A DNA stretch of 64,000 nucleotides. It comes from Anaerostipes sp. GTDB lineage: Bacteria > Bacillota > Clostridia > Lachnospirales > Lachnospiraceae. Location of the stretch: contig JAQWFL010000004.1 in the NCBI GenBank assembly GCA_028704435.1, positions 51,254 to 115,253 of the forward strand, in the 5' to 3' direction. Under the pieces are notes generated by a model. It saw nothing but the letters and a program-made list of their open reading frames with translations, was not told the origin of the DNA and ran no database searches. The position numbers and the translations under genes are program-made. Of this stretch, positions 8,523 to 17,446 are shown in pieces. Numbering within the stretch: the first letter of the stretch is position 1; the number at the start of each line of letters is the position of its first letter.

Positions 8523-9840
8523 AGTTTTCACCCCACCGAATTGGTATCTCTGCTTTCACTGTAAATCCATGTCCTCCAAGATAAGACAATTTTCCCTGAA
8601 GCATTTGAATCCGCTCTTCCATATGAACCAGTCCAAATCCTTCCTTTACATTCTCACAACCCTGTCCATTATCATGAATCAAAACCGTCAGCCATTTATC
8701 TTTCTTTTCAATGGTAACCCAGACCATTTCTGCCCTTCCATGACGAATTGCATTGGTAATACTTTCTTGTACCACGCGATAAATTACATCCTCTTCATCT
8801 GTGTTGAATTTTAATTGATTCACATGGTTTGTAAAATATATTTTTACATCTGATACTGCCATAGTATCTTCCATCATTTTTTTAATTGCATCCTCTAAAT
8901 TCAAATGTTCCAATGCATCTGGACGAAGCTTGTTCACCGACCTCCTAATGTCTTTAATTCCCTGCCTTGAAACTTCTGACAAGACACTTAATTGTTTCTT
9001 AGTTCCTTCCACAGAATAATCAATCATAGCAATACACGCATCAATTCCCGCTGACAGTCCTGTCATGGTGTGACCTAACGTGTCATGAATCTCTCTTGCC
9101 ACTCTATTTCTCTCTTTTGTCTCTCCCATTTTCTCCTGCATCATGGCATAATCCTGTAATTTAACATTCATATCCTGAAGTTTGCTGTTTGCAGTCTGAA
9201 GCTGAATATTTAAAAGAGCAATTCGTGCGTTTTCTTTCATTTGATTACGCATTAACACAATCATATACATTCCAAATACAATAATATTCAAAGAAACCAT
9301 CACATTTCGGATTCCAAGAAGAATCATTTCCACTCCCGAAGGATAAACGCTCAAATACTCTTGGAATGAAATAATAGAAAATTTTGTTGACAACAAGTTA
9401 TAGTCTGCAAATACAAAAACACCACACATAATAACAATAAAAAGATATCGATTTTGCTTGTAAATAATAGATGCTGCAATATCTGCAATTACAAGAAGAA
9501 TAATTCCATTATATCCCACATACAAATATCGAATGATCACAAGACACAACGCTAACTCCAATCCGTAGATTCCCATCCGAATCCAAGAGGAAGTCCTTAT
9601 CTTATTACGATACTCCATTACAAGAATTAATAGAAAAAATGATATAAATACAATAAAAATCATCTGCATTGGTTCTCTCGGCATATATGTAATCTCATTT
9701 AAAAATTCTCTTGCCTTATATTGATTTTCAACACGATAAGTCGTAATCAAAATTGTCACAGCAAGAAAACAGATAATAATAAAATTCAACGTACACATGC
9801 CTATTTTAAGGTAGTTTAAATTTCGATTCGACTGATTCAT
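8515..9840 (-). CDS. Membrane histidine kinase (HisKA_3/HATPase)
   Basis: A 441-residue sensor kinase with about six hydrophobic segments in residues 10-200, a coiled-coil-like linker, and a HisKA_3 dimerisation box (NRVAREIHDTLGH, phospho-His252). A HATPase domain follows, with NAIRHG (N box), a D-N-G-Q-G motif and GFGLVHMEERI (G box). It lacks a large outer sensing domain, consistent with reading the two anchored sugar-binding proteins encoded on either side of this gene pair. The gene order (binding protein - kinase - regulator - binding protein) is tightly packed. Confidence 0.9.
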   Translation of the reverse strand: MNQSNRNLNYLKIGMCTLNFIIICFLAVTILITTYRVENQYKAREFLNEITYMPREPMQMIFIVFISFFLLILVMEYRNKIRTSSWIRMGIYGLELALCLVIIRYLYVGYNGIILLVIADIAASIIYKQNRYLFIVIMCGVFVFADYNLLSTKFSIISFQEYLSVYPSGVEMILLGIRNVMVSLNIIVFGMYMIVLMRNQMKENARIALLNIQLQTANSKLQDMNVKLQDYAMMQEKMGETKERNRVAREIHDTLGHTMTGLSAGIDACIAMIDYSVEGTKKQLSVLSEVSRQGIKDIRRSVNKLRPDALEHLNLEDAIKKMMEDTMAVSDVKIYFTNHVNQLKFNTDEEDVIYRVVQESITNAIRHGRAEMVWVTIEKKDKWLTVLIHDNGQGCENVKEGFGLVHMEERIQMLQGKLSYLGGHGFTVKAEIPIRWGENYD

Positions 9841-9851
9841 TTCTCCATCTC

Positions 9852-10820
9852 CTACTGCCAGTTTTGAATATCAAATTTGCTGATATTACTTTGGTCAATT
9901 AATTTTACTGGTATAATAATCTCTGATTTTACTTTTTTATGTTTTACCAGCTTGTATCCTGCTTCTACTGCTTTTTTTCCCATTTCTTTCGGATACTGTG
10001 CTGCCGTAGCTGTGAGCATCTTTTCTTTAATCAGACTCTTTCCATCTGGTGAACCATCTACCCCATATACAATGACATCTCTGCTTTTTCCTGCCTCATC
10101 AAACGCCGCCAAAGCTCCAATGGCTGTGGGATCATTTAAAGCCATGACCACATCAATAGTAATTCCCTTTTTAATAAACTGTTTAACTTTTGGAAGTGTT
10201 CTCTCTGTCTGTCCTTCTGTATCTGCCTCTCCAACCACACGATAATTGTCATTTCCTTTAATTGCATCTAAAAAACCAGTTATTCTATCAATTGCCGATT
10301 TTGCATTGTGATGTGTCAACAAAAGAATGTCTGCATGAGACATTTTCTTCATCATATTAATGGCACATAGCTTTCCTGCATTATAATTATCTGAAACAAT
10401 CGTTGTAGATACTAATTTTTCATGATACACTGGCGCATCCACCGCAATAACAGGAATTCCAGCTTTTTTTGCCGCTTTTAACGGTGCATCAAGCTTCTTC
10501 CAGTCCACTGGCGTTACAAAAATACAATCTACTTTTTCATTAATTAAATAATAAATTTGTTTCCTTTGTTTTTCTGCATTTAGTGCTGGATCTAGTGTAA
10601 TTAATTTATCATCATTCTTATCTACCTCTGCCTGAATTTCATTATTTACAGCCGTATAAAATTCATTGTTCATCGTCATATACGTTGCACCAAACACCCT
10701 GTTGCTTCCTTTGCTTTGTTGATTTTCAAAAGAAACAAAAATCTTTAGATACAAAATAACAATAAATGCAGATAATATTAATATAAATGCAAGTCCTGCC
10801 TTGTGTTCTTTTTGATTCAT
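9852..10820 (-). CDS. Membrane-anchored periplasmic-binding-protein (RbsB-like, Peripla_BP_4)
   Basis: The N-terminal helix (about residues 10-28) acts as an uncleaved anchor. A ribose-binding-protein fold follows: QRKQIYYLINEKVDCIFVTP, AAKKAGIPVIAVD, DRITGFLDAIKG, VVMALNDPTAIGALAAFDEAG, VYGVDGSPDGKSLI. Its ATG overlaps the stop of the HAD gene (ATGA). No import genes accompany it; its place directly before the histidine kinase suggests it delivers a sugar or autoinducer-like ligand to the sensor (inference from context). Confidence 0.85.
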   Translation of the reverse strand: MNQKEHKAGLAFILILSAFIVILYLKIFVSFENQQSKGSNRVFGATYMTMNNEFYTAVNNEIQAEVDKNDDKLITLDPALNAEKQRKQIYYLINEKVDCIFVTPVDWKKLDAPLKAAKKAGIPVIAVDAPVYHEKLVSTTIVSDNYNAGKLCAINMMKKMSHADILLLTHHNAKSAIDRITGFLDAIKGNDNYRVVGEADTEGQTERTLPKVKQFIKKGITIDVVMALNDPTAIGALAAFDEAGKSRDVIVYGVDGSPDGKSLIKEKMLTATAAQYPKEMGKKAVEAGYKLVKHKKVKSEIIIPVKLIDQSNISKFDIQNWQ

Positions 10821-11635
10821 CCCTGCTCCTTAATCATTGAAAATTGATGATATAATACCTTCATTAACCCTTCATTCTCATTGGTATCTGCAACTATATC
10901 TGCAACTTCCTTTACTTCATCTGCTGCATTACCCATTGCCACTCCAACTCCTGCATAAGAAATCATATCAATGTCATTAAATCCATCCCCAAAAGCGATT
11001 GTTTCTTCTTTTTGAATATGAAAATAATCTTCCAACAATCTTATGGCATTAGACTTTGATGCTTCCATGGTCATAATTTCTAAATATGTTGGTTTTGATT
11101 TATAGATTCGCACCTCTGAATATTCTGCTTTTAGAAGGTTTTCGACTTTATTAATTTCCTCAGGCTCCCCCATACACAAATATTTATGAACACATGTAAA
11201 TACTTCTTTATTTTCAAAATTGATCTCTTCTGGAATGACTCCTGTAATTTCACTTTCTTGTTTCGCCCACTTTTCTTCCTTGTCTTCTACAATCCAGCGA
11301 TTTTCACTATATATGTTAATAGAGATATCTGTGCTGTATTTACGCAGACTCTTGTATATATTTTTTGCCGTACTCTGTTTAAAATTACAACTAAACAAAT
11401 CATTTCCATCTGCATCTACAATCAATGCTCCACTATAACAAATCATAGGATAATGTGCTTTGATTTCATCTCTAATGGAAGTCATACCCTTTGGCATTCT
11501 CGCAGAAACTAAAACAAATGGAATTCCATGTTTCATAATCTCTTGAATCACTTCCTTGGTATCCTTAGATACTTCATGTTTTGTGTTTAATAATGTTCCG
11601 TCGATGTCACTAAAGACTGCTTTTAAGTTTTCCAT
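10817..11635 (-). CDS. Cof-type HAD-IIB sugar phosphatase
   Basis: A 272-residue haloacid-dehalogenase hydrolase. Motif I is FSDIDGTLLNT (nucleophile Asp), motif II VLVSARM, and motif IV IAFGDGFNDIDMI; a type IIB cap lies between them. Such proteins dephosphorylate sugar phosphates or flavin phosphates in the cytoplasm. Its place in a sugar-sensing operon suggests relief of sugar-phosphate stress or substrate trimming, but the substrate is unknown. It lies 19 bp after the GntR gene and overlaps the next gene by 4 bp. Confidence 0.9.
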   Translation of the reverse strand: MENLKAVFSDIDGTLLNTKHEVSKDTKEVIQEIMKHGIPFVLVSARMPKGMTSIRDEIKAHYPMICYSGALIVDADGNDLFSCNFKQSTAKNIYKSLRKYSTDISINIYSENRWIVEDKEEKWAKQESEITGVIPEEINFENKEVFTCVHKYLCMGEPEEINKVENLLKAEYSEVRIYKSKPTYLEIMTMEASKSNAIRLLEDYFHIQKEETIAFGDGFNDIDMISYAGVGVAMGNAADEVKEVADIVADTNENEGLMKVLYHQFSMIKEQG

Positions 11636-11654
11636 TCCTCATCCTTATCCTCTC

Positions 11655-12389
11655 TTAATATGTAACGCTGCATTTATACTTATCCGGCAAGAAATAGGTA
11701 ATACTATACTCCATCACCCTTGATTCCTTGTCAATAATCTGACTACACCTCTTTAACAGTGCCATTCCTTCTTGTATTTTTAATTTTGCCGCGATTTCTT
11801 CCTTTGCCTTCTCTACAGAAATCACATCCTCTTTTGGAAACCATGTATCCTCGCATGAAATTGCCTTTACTTTTTTGATTGTTTCATAAATTGAATCTTC
11901 ATAGATATCCTTATCCACTGGAAGTTCTCGCTCTAAATTAAAACAAGACTGGGCATAAGCAAATGGCTGTTCCTCAATCACCCGAACTCTTTCCACCTTT
12001 AATACATAGTCTTCATATAATATTTCCAATCCAGAAGACACCTCCAAATCCGCTTTTTCAATGGATACCTTGACTTCTCTTGAGCCTAATACCTTTCCTC
12101 GTCTCTTCATCTCATGAGTAAGACTGTTTACTGTTTTCTTCTCTTGAATACGATTATGATTTAACACAACAGAGCCACGCCCACGACTTCGCTCAATATA
12201 GCCCTCTCGTTCTAACTCTTCCATGGCTCTCCGAATGGTAATCCGACTCACATGAAATTCATCTTGAAACTGCAATTCTGTCGGAATAATCTCTCCTACT
12301 TTATAAATTCTTGTCTCAATTCTGTGCCTTACAATTTCCTTAATTTGAAGATATAACGGTGTAGACTGCTCTAAAATCTTATCTTCCAT
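11655..12389 (-). CDS. GntR family regulator with UTRA ligand domain
   Basis: A 244-residue HutC/FarR-subfamily repressor. The N-terminal winged helix reads LYLQIKEIVRHRI, EIIPTELQFQDEFHVSR and IERSRGRGSVV; the UTRA effector domain occupies the rest (AYAQSCFNLERELP, FPKEDVISVEKAKEEIAAKL, MEYSITYFLPDKY). This class normally binds a sugar phosphate. It is the first gene of the sensory operon, and two GATATATC dyads overlap its promoter, so autorepression is likely. The HAD gene immediately downstream may remove its inducer (inference). Confidence 0.9.
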   Translation of the reverse strand: MEDKILEQSTPLYLQIKEIVRHRIETRIYKVGEIIPTELQFQDEFHVSRITIRRAMEELEREGYIERSRGRGSVVLNHNRIQEKKTVNSLTHEMKRRGKVLGSREVKVSIEKADLEVSSGLEILYEDYVLKVERVRVIEEQPFAYAQSCFNLERELPVDKDIYEDSIYETIKKVKAISCEDTWFPKEDVISVEKAKEEIAAKLKIQEGMALLKRCSQIIDKESRVMEYSITYFLPDKYKCSVTY

Positions 12390-12423
12390 GTGATCTCCTT
12401 TTCTTGCCCTATCTTTTGGCTTT

Positions 12424-12466
12424 ATTATACCACAAAAGATATATCTTTTAAATAAATGATATATCT
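12424..12466 (-). promoter_or_regulatory. Promoter and twin operator of the GntR operon
   Basis: On the minus strand TATAAT (12424-12429) has a weak -35 (TTTAAA, 12447-12452) 17 bp upstream. The perfect 16-bp palindrome AAAAGATATATCTTTT (12434-12449) lies between and over these elements. A second copy of its GATATATC core is at 12458-12465, 20 bp away centre to centre (two helical turns). This is a typical layout for a dimeric GntR/UTRA repressor acting on its own gene; binding is inferred. Confidence 0.7.
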
Positions 12467-12513
12467 TTGCACACCTAAAAACTACATATAAAACCTTGTG
12501 TTCTTCTAATTTC

Positions 12514-12541
12514 TTGTAGTATGATAAAGAAAATGTATAAT
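12514..12541 (+). promoter_or_regulatory. Promoter of the DUF3783 gene
   Basis: TTGTAG, a 16-bp spacer and TATAAT lie 19 bp before the ATG at 12560, with a GAAAGGA ribosome binding site between. Confidence 0.6.
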
Positions 12542-12559
12542 AGAAAGGACAGCTAATTT

Positions 12560-12931
12560 ATGAAAAAACAAGTTTTACTTTATAATATTTCAGACAAAAA
12601 GCGTGCATTAGATATCCGGATGATTCTTATGCCTTTAAAAGTCAGAATTAAAAATGTAGCTAGTAAAGACTTTATCCAGCCTCTCGGTTATATTCTGGGA
12701 TTAGACGATTTTGAGGCTATAGAATTATCTGAAAAGGAATCTCCTTTTACGGATGAAATGATGGTTCTTGCTGGTTTTACCGATTATGATATTGATTTTC
12801 TTATTCGAGGATTCCGAAAACTTAAAATCCCTGGAATTCCACTAAAAGCAGTTTTAACAGAAACCAATCGAGAATGGGATTCTTATCGACTATATGGGGA
12901 TTTAAAAAAAGAACATGAATCCTTTCAATAA
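12560..12931 (+). CDS. DUF3783 family protein
   Basis: A 123-residue soluble protein matching the DUF3783 pattern: a short N-terminal LLYNISDKKRALDIRMILMPL, a central GYILG, and a C-terminal FTDYDIDFLIRGFRKLKIPGIPLKAVLTETN. The family is widespread in Clostridia and has no known function. It is a single-gene unit with its own promoter and terminator, divergent from the GntR operon. No metal or catalytic motif is visible. Confidence 0.8.
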   Translation: MKKQVLLYNISDKKRALDIRMILMPLKVRIKNVASKDFIQPLGYILGLDDFEAIELSEKESPFTDEMMVLAGFTDYDIDFLIRGFRKLKIPGIPLKAVLTETNREWDSYRLYGDLKKEHESFQ

Positions 12932-12936
12932 ATATG

Positions 12937-12976
12937 AAAAGGGTGTTGTCACATATTTTGCGACAACACCCTTTTT
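12937..12976. terminator. Strong bidirectional terminator
   Basis: AAAAGGGTGTTGTC pairs with GACAACACCCTTTT around an 11-base loop, with a T-run on the plus side and the AAAA of the stem giving Ts on the minus side. It separates the DUF3783 gene from the aldolase end of the polyol operon. Confidence 0.9.
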
Positions 12977-13017
12977 CCATTTATATTAACCACCTTCGAT
13001 GCCGAAAGGAATGGTGA

Positions 13018-13821
13018 TTAATCCCATAAATCAAATGCTTGTGCAAGTTCTCTTACTTGCGCATCAGTCAACCCAGCTTTAATTTCTCCACCATTTAACA
13101 TGTAGACCTGTGCATTCTTTTCCACCGTTTCAATCAGACCTATTGTATCTTCAAACGATGTTCCACTTGCGAACATTCCATGATATGGCCAAATAACAAT
13201 TCGGTACTTTTCCATTTTTTTAGCGGTGTCTGGACCTATTGGTCCCTCCCCACAAACCATCCATGGCAGCATTCCCAAACCTTCTGGAAATACAAGCACA
13301 CATTCTGAATTTAGTCTCCACATGGTTTTTGTAAATTTTTCTTCGTTAATTTCATGTGCAAATGTCATTGCAATTACATTGGTTGGATGACAATGCATGA
13401 CCAGCTTATTATCTGGATTTTGTTTTAATCTTGCCTGATGGCATAATAAATGTGCAGGAAATTCACTTGTAGGTTTCATCCTTCCATTATCAAATCCCCA
13501 AATAATATCTATACTGTCATGATTCACTTTCACAATTCCAAGATCCTTCTCCGGATGTTTATGAATAGTTCTAAAAAACGAACCTGCCCTTGTTACTAAA
13601 AAATATTTTCCAATTAATTCTTTGGCTTCAAATGTCATTGCCACACGAACTGGTTTCCCCTTTTTCGCTTTTTCTACATCCTTTACATACTTATTTACCT
13701 CTTCCTCGGACAACAAATATGTAAGATTTCCAGCATGATTTTCTCCCCATCCTGCTTCCCAAAAATATCTGCATGATTCAATTGTCTCTTCTAAAAATGG
13801 GGTCTTTAAAATATCAGTCAT
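13018..13821 (-). CDS. rhaD: Rhamnulose-1-phosphate aldolase-like class II aldolase
   Basis: A zinc-dependent aldolase of the RhaD type, which splits a ketose 1-phosphate into dihydroxyacetone phosphate and an aldehyde. From the ATG at 13821 (AGGAGG just upstream; the longer frame to 13860 overlaps dhaL) the length is 267 residues, close to E. coli RhaD. The catalytic Glu (Glu120 in SEFPAHLLCHQ) and zinc ligands (His143 and His145 in MHCHPTN, His214 in WPYHGMF) fit the RhaD spacing. It is the last gene of a polyol PTS operon with no rhamnose isomerase or kinase, so the true substrate may be another ketose 1-phosphate. Confidence 0.82.
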   Translation of the reverse strand: MTDILKTPFLEETIESCRYFWEAGWGENHAGNLTYLLSEEEVNKYVKDVEKAKKGKPVRVAMTFEAKELIGKYFLVTRAGSFFRTIHKHPEKDLGIVKVNHDSIDIIWGFDNGRMKPTSEFPAHLLCHQARLKQNPDNKLVMHCHPTNVIAMTFAHEINEEKFTKTMWRLNSECVLVFPEGLGMLPWMVCGEGPIGPDTAKKMEKYRIVIWPYHGMFASGTSFEDTIGLIETVEKNAQVYMLNGGEIKAGLTDAQVRELAQAFDLWD

Positions 13822-13834
13822 AATATCCTCCTGT

Positions 13835-14470
13835 CTATTTACATCTTGAAACATACTCACTCATAGATCCAAAAATAATTGAAACTGAAGTTGCTCCCGC
13901 ATCCTCACATCCAAGAGATCTATCACCTAAGAATTTAGCTCTGCCGAATTTGGCAGTATACTTTTTAGTATCTTCCACTCCTTGAAGAGCTGCTTGATAC
14001 GCTACATCAAATAGTTCTTCAAATTCACAATCCTCTGATACTTGTTTCATTGCATCAACTGCTGGTTCTAATGCATCCAGCATTGTTTTATCACCCTTTT
14101 GAGCCTTTCCTGCCAGTTTAATTCTTTTCAAACCATTTTCACACATACCTACAAAGGCTTTCGGGCTTAACACTTCTTCTTTCGGCTGTTGTATTACGCC
14201 CATAAACATTGCAGAAAAAATAACACCTGAAGCTCCGCCCATAGAATTCATCATTGCCATCCCAGCGCCTGAAAATACATCATATATTGTCTCTGGTTTT
14301 TTTTCTGACAAAAAATCTTTTACTGCCATAAAACCTCGTTCAATTCCCAGTCCATGATCTCCATCTCCTATTTTCCCATCAATTTCACAGAGTAGTTTTT
14401 TACTCTCTATCATTTTATCTGCAACATAAGACATCATTTGTATTGTTTGACCTACATTTAACTTTTTCAT
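13835..14470 (-). CDS. dhaL: Dihydroxyacetone kinase-like subunit L
   Basis: A nucleotide-binding partner of DhaK. It has the IGDGDHG metal/ADP loop, MGGASGVIF, QKGDKTMLDALEPA and FGRAKFLGDRSLGCEDAGA, all family hallmarks. The ATG at 14470 is preferred over an in-frame GTG at 14479 because AAAGGTGAT gives the better ribosome binding site. It lies 11 bp after dhaK and its end overlaps the upstream part of the aldolase leader. No DhaM phosphotransferase gene is in the window, so whether ATP or a PTS protein is the phosphate donor is open. Confidence 0.88.
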   Translation of the reverse strand: MKKLNVGQTIQMMSYVADKMIESKKLLCEIDGKIGDGDHGLGIERGFMAVKDFLSEKKPETIYDVFSGAGMAMMNSMGGASGVIFSAMFMGVIQQPKEEVLSPKAFVGMCENGLKRIKLAGKAQKGDKTMLDALEPAVDAMKQVSEDCEFEELFDVAYQAALQGVEDTKKYTAKFGRAKFLGDRSLGCEDAGATSVSIIFGSMSEYVSRCK

Positions 14471-14481
14471 TCTTATCACCT

Positions 14482-15477
14482 TTATTTTCCTTTATGATAA
14501 TAGCATGGTGTATATGCTGGCTGGTTATATAATTTTTTTAATTCTTCATCTAAGACCATAATAGAAATTGATGCACCTGCCATTTCCAAAGATGTACAAT
14601 AAGAATTAACAATATTATCATATACTGTTATCTTTTTAGCTTGTAAAATTTGGTTTACTCTCCGATTAATTATATTCAGTTCCAAACTAGTGGTTGCCGC
14701 CATACCATTTACAAATACTATGACTTCCTTTCCCTCTAAAGAACCAAAATCAGCTATCAGATCTTCCATCATTTCATCCACGATCTCATCCGCTTTTTTA
14801 AGTTTTTCTCTTTTGATTCCTGGCTCTCCATGGATTCCCATTCCATATTCAAACTCATCCTCACCAATTATAAAATTCGGTGGATTCCCTGGAATTGAAC
14901 ATGGTGTCAACGCTATTCCAATGGAACGTAAATTTCCATTTGCTTTTTCAGCTGCTGCTTTTACTTCTTGTAAGGAATACCCGAATGCTGCTGCAGCACC
15001 TGCAATTTTGGCAACAAATAACATACCTGCAACACCTCGTCTGCCGTCTTTGTCTTCTTTTGTTGCAGACGCAACGTCATCGTTGACAACCACTTGTTCT
15101 ACCCTTACTCCATTCATCATTGCAAATTCTTGGGCAACAGCAAAATTCATAGTATCCCCTGCATAATTCCATACAAGACACAATACACCATCCCCTTGAT
15201 CTGCTGATTCTATTGTCTTTGAAATTGTATTAGGATCTGGGGAAGCAAATACACTTCCCATTGCTACCCCATCTAACATCCCTTCTCCAACCAGTCCTGA
15301 AAGCATAGGTTCATGCCCACTGCCTCCACCAGACACTACACTAACTTTTTTCTTTCTTTTTTTCATTATAATTCCATTTACATCTGGAACTTTTTCATAG
15401 AAATCTTTCTGTGAAAATAAAAGTCCTTCTAAACTTTCATTCACAACTGAAAGAGGATCATTTATAATTTTTTTCAT
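14482..15477 (-). CDS. dhaK: Dihydroxyacetone kinase-like subunit K
   Basis: The substrate-binding kinase subunit, 331 residues. SGGGSGHEPMLSG (His55), VWNYAGDTMNF (Asp108) and GMGIHGEPG (His216, the residue that forms the covalent hemiaminal with dihydroxyacetone) are all present. With dhaL and an aldolase in the same operon it may phosphorylate dihydroxyacetone or another short ketose such as erythrulose; DhaK paralogues acting on other ketoses are known. It is 2 bp from the preceding small membrane protein gene. Confidence 0.9.
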   Translation of the reverse strand: MKKIINDPLSVVNESLEGLLFSQKDFYEKVPDVNGIIMKKRKKKVSVVSGGGSGHEPMLSGLVGEGMLDGVAMGSVFASPDPNTISKTIESADQGDGVLCLVWNYAGDTMNFAVAQEFAMMNGVRVEQVVVNDDVASATKEDKDGRRGVAGMLFVAKIAGAAAAFGYSLQEVKAAAEKANGNLRSIGIALTPCSIPGNPPNFIIGEDEFEYGMGIHGEPGIKREKLKKADEIVDEMMEDLIADFGSLEGKEVIVFVNGMAATTSLELNIINRRVNQILQAKKITVYDNIVNSYCTSLEMAGASISIMVLDEELKKLYNQPAYTPCYYHKGK

Positions 15478-15479
15478 CT

Positions 15480-15713
15480 CTAAATCTCCTTCTTTTTCTT
15501 GCGTTTTGCATCTCTATACTCTTTTCGCATTTTTTTACCATAGTAAAACTCTCCAAAACCTACATCTTCGTATAAATATGTAAGTAATATTGCAAGTACA
15601 AAGCAGCAAACACTTAACATCATGTCCCATTTCAATACACTAATTACAAGAAACAGTGTATCAATTAATGCCAATGCAACAAAAGCAGCTTTCTTTAATT
15701 TTACTTTTTTCAT
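15480..15713 (-). CDS. Small basic two-helix membrane protein in the polyol PTS operon
   Basis: A 77-residue protein with two hydrophobic segments (about 8-26 and 30-47), then a strongly basic C-terminus rich in KKMRKEYRDAKRKKKK. It lies 32 bp after the PTS IIC gene and 2 bp before dhaK. I do not recognise the family. A role beside the transporter or at the membrane is suggested only by position; it has no catalytic motif. Confidence 0.6.
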   Translation of the reverse strand: MKKVKLKKAAFVALALIDTLFLVISVLKWDMMLSVCCFVLAILLTYLYEDVGFGEFYYGKKMRKEYRDAKRKKKKEI

Positions 15714-15745
15714 AAATGATCCCTCCAGATTTTATTTTTTGCTAC

Positions 15746-17110
15746 CTATGCTTCTACATCAATTCCTAGTTCTTTGGCATACTTCATGTCCTCTTTTTTG
15801 ATTGACTTAAAATAGTAAATTGCCAATGGAATTGTAATAACCAAAATTACAATTGCTATAATATTTTTATCTGACGCCGCTGCAAACACCCATCTCAATT
15901 CAGAAATATCAATTCCAAACCATGCTAACATCTGACCTTTAGGAACTGTTGCCCCACCTGTTACTTGTGCTAACTTTGTAAAATGTGGTGCAAAATACGA
16001 AGCCACATATAAGTGAATTGGGATGCCAATTACTGTACCAATGGCCATCTTCAACATATTACCCATAGTTAGGTAGAACAAAGGAACAATTAGACAAATA
16101 TCCATCAATCCACCAAATGGTAATACAATATTTCCCGGTAAGAAAATAGCATAAATAAAGATTACTGGAATTGCTAAAATCATTAAAAGCCAATGTTCCG
16201 AACGTCCCGCCATAACTGGCCAGTCCATTCCAATGGTAATATCTTTTCCATGAAATTTTTTCTTCATAAATTCAGTTGCTGCACTACTAACTGGAGTAAG
16301 TGCAGTTGTAAATAATTTTGCCACCATTGGAAATAGTGTCAATGCACATCCAGCTTGTACTCCTAGCTGTAATACCTTTTGATAGCCATATCCTCCGAAA
16401 ATCCCAATAAAACATCCTACAATAAATCCCATGATATGATTTTCGCCAAAAATACCTATTTTATCTCTAACTTTTTTTGCATCAATATCCAGTGTATCTG
16501 GTACGATTTTATCTAGAAGATGCGTCAATGGATAGTAATAAATTCCAGCTAAAAACATTGGATGAGGCATTGAAATTCCAGGAATTCCAGTCAGTTTCTG
16601 AAGTCTGTATTTTGTACAGTCTGCATTCTTTAACTCAAACACTATCTGCACCACCGCGCATGCAAATCCAATCGCAGTGTTTCCTGATACATAAGCCACT
16701 AAAAACGCTGTACAAACCTTATTTCCCACATTCCACATATCTACATTTAAACAGCTTGTAAATCCTACTGCCAATAAAACAATATTAAGCACAATCTGCA
16801 CTGGGAACATTAAGAAAGCATACTGCCATGTCCAACAAAGTCCCAAAGCCGGTGCCCACCCCATATCTAACGCTTTCAACTGGACTCCAGTATTATTTAC
16901 GAATGCCTGTGCTGCCGCACCTACACTATCAGTCATTAATGACATTACATGATTCATCCCGATTAAAGCTACACCTAACGTCAAACCTGCTGAAAATGCT
17001 TTTGCTGGTTTCATTCCTAAAACAATTCCGATTAATGTTACAATAACGGGCAAAAATACACTTGCACCTAAATCAATTAAGCCTTGAAAAAAAGCTTGCA
17101 ATAAATCCAT
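15746..17110 (-). CDS. PTS galactitol-family IIC component
   Basis: A 454-residue membrane permease of the EIIC-GAT family. Marks include FFQGLIDLGASVFLPVIVTL at the N-terminus, the GMNHVMSL stretch, GNKVCTAFLVAYVSGNTA and MDWPVMAGRSEHW. It works with the IIB and IIA genes just upstream to import and phosphorylate a polyol or ketose. SD AGGAGG precedes the ATG. Relatives transport galactitol, arabitol or other sugars, so the substrate should not be read from the family name. Confidence 0.9.
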   Translation of the reverse strand: MDLLQAFFQGLIDLGASVFLPVIVTLIGIVLGMKPAKAFSAGLTLGVALIGMNHVMSLMTDSVGAAAQAFVNNTGVQLKALDMGWAPALGLCWTWQYAFLMFPVQIVLNIVLLAVGFTSCLNVDMWNVGNKVCTAFLVAYVSGNTAIGFACAVVQIVFELKNADCTKYRLQKLTGIPGISMPHPMFLAGIYYYPLTHLLDKIVPDTLDIDAKKVRDKIGIFGENHIMGFIVGCFIGIFGGYGYQKVLQLGVQAGCALTLFPMVAKLFTTALTPVSSAATEFMKKKFHGKDITIGMDWPVMAGRSEHWLLMILAIPVIFIYAIFLPGNIVLPFGGLMDICLIVPLFYLTMGNMLKMAIGTVIGIPIHLYVASYFAPHFTKLAQVTGGATVPKGQMLAWFGIDISELRWVFAAASDKNIIAIVILVITIPLAIYYFKSIKKEDMKYAKELGIDVEA

Positions 17111-17137
17111 AGTTTTTCCTCCTAATAATTAACTTGT

Positions 17138-17428
17138 TTATTTTTTAAATTCCTCCAATATTTTTTCTAACTCTTCCTCCGCTCCCATACCTGTAATAAA
17201 TGGAACTCCACTAAATGTTGGTAGATTATATGTTGTATCTTCCGTTCCACAAATCGAAACATAGATATCTGCTACTTTTTCATATTGTGGCATTGAATTA
17301 ATATTAATTGCCTCAATCTGAAAATCACTCCTGCTAATTCCATGATCCTCTAATAAATCTGCTAATTTTACTGCACAAGTTTGGGAAGTTGCAACTCCAC
17401 CTCCACATGCTACAACGATTGTTTTCAT
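17138..17428 (-). CDS. PTS galactitol-family IIB component
   Basis: A phosphotransfer protein of ~96 residues. The start MKTIVVACGGGVATSQ places the phospho-Cys at residue 8 in the CGGG-type loop of GatB-like proteins; AAAGGAG lies 8 bases upstream, and an earlier in-frame ATG (17446) overlaps that site. It forms a IIA-IIB-IIC set with its neighbours. Confidence 0.9.
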   Translation of the reverse strand: MKTIVVACGGGVATSQTCAVKLADLLEDHGISRSDFQIEAININSMPQYEKVADIYVSICGTEDTTYNLPTFSGVPFITGMGAEEELEKILEEFKK

Positions 17429-17446
17429 AGTATTTTCTCCTTTCAT

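Noticed and set aside
14690..15166. A long plus-strand reading frame opposite dhaK
   Set aside because: It is the antisense shadow of a clearly conserved dhaK gene, with no ribosome binding site of its own.
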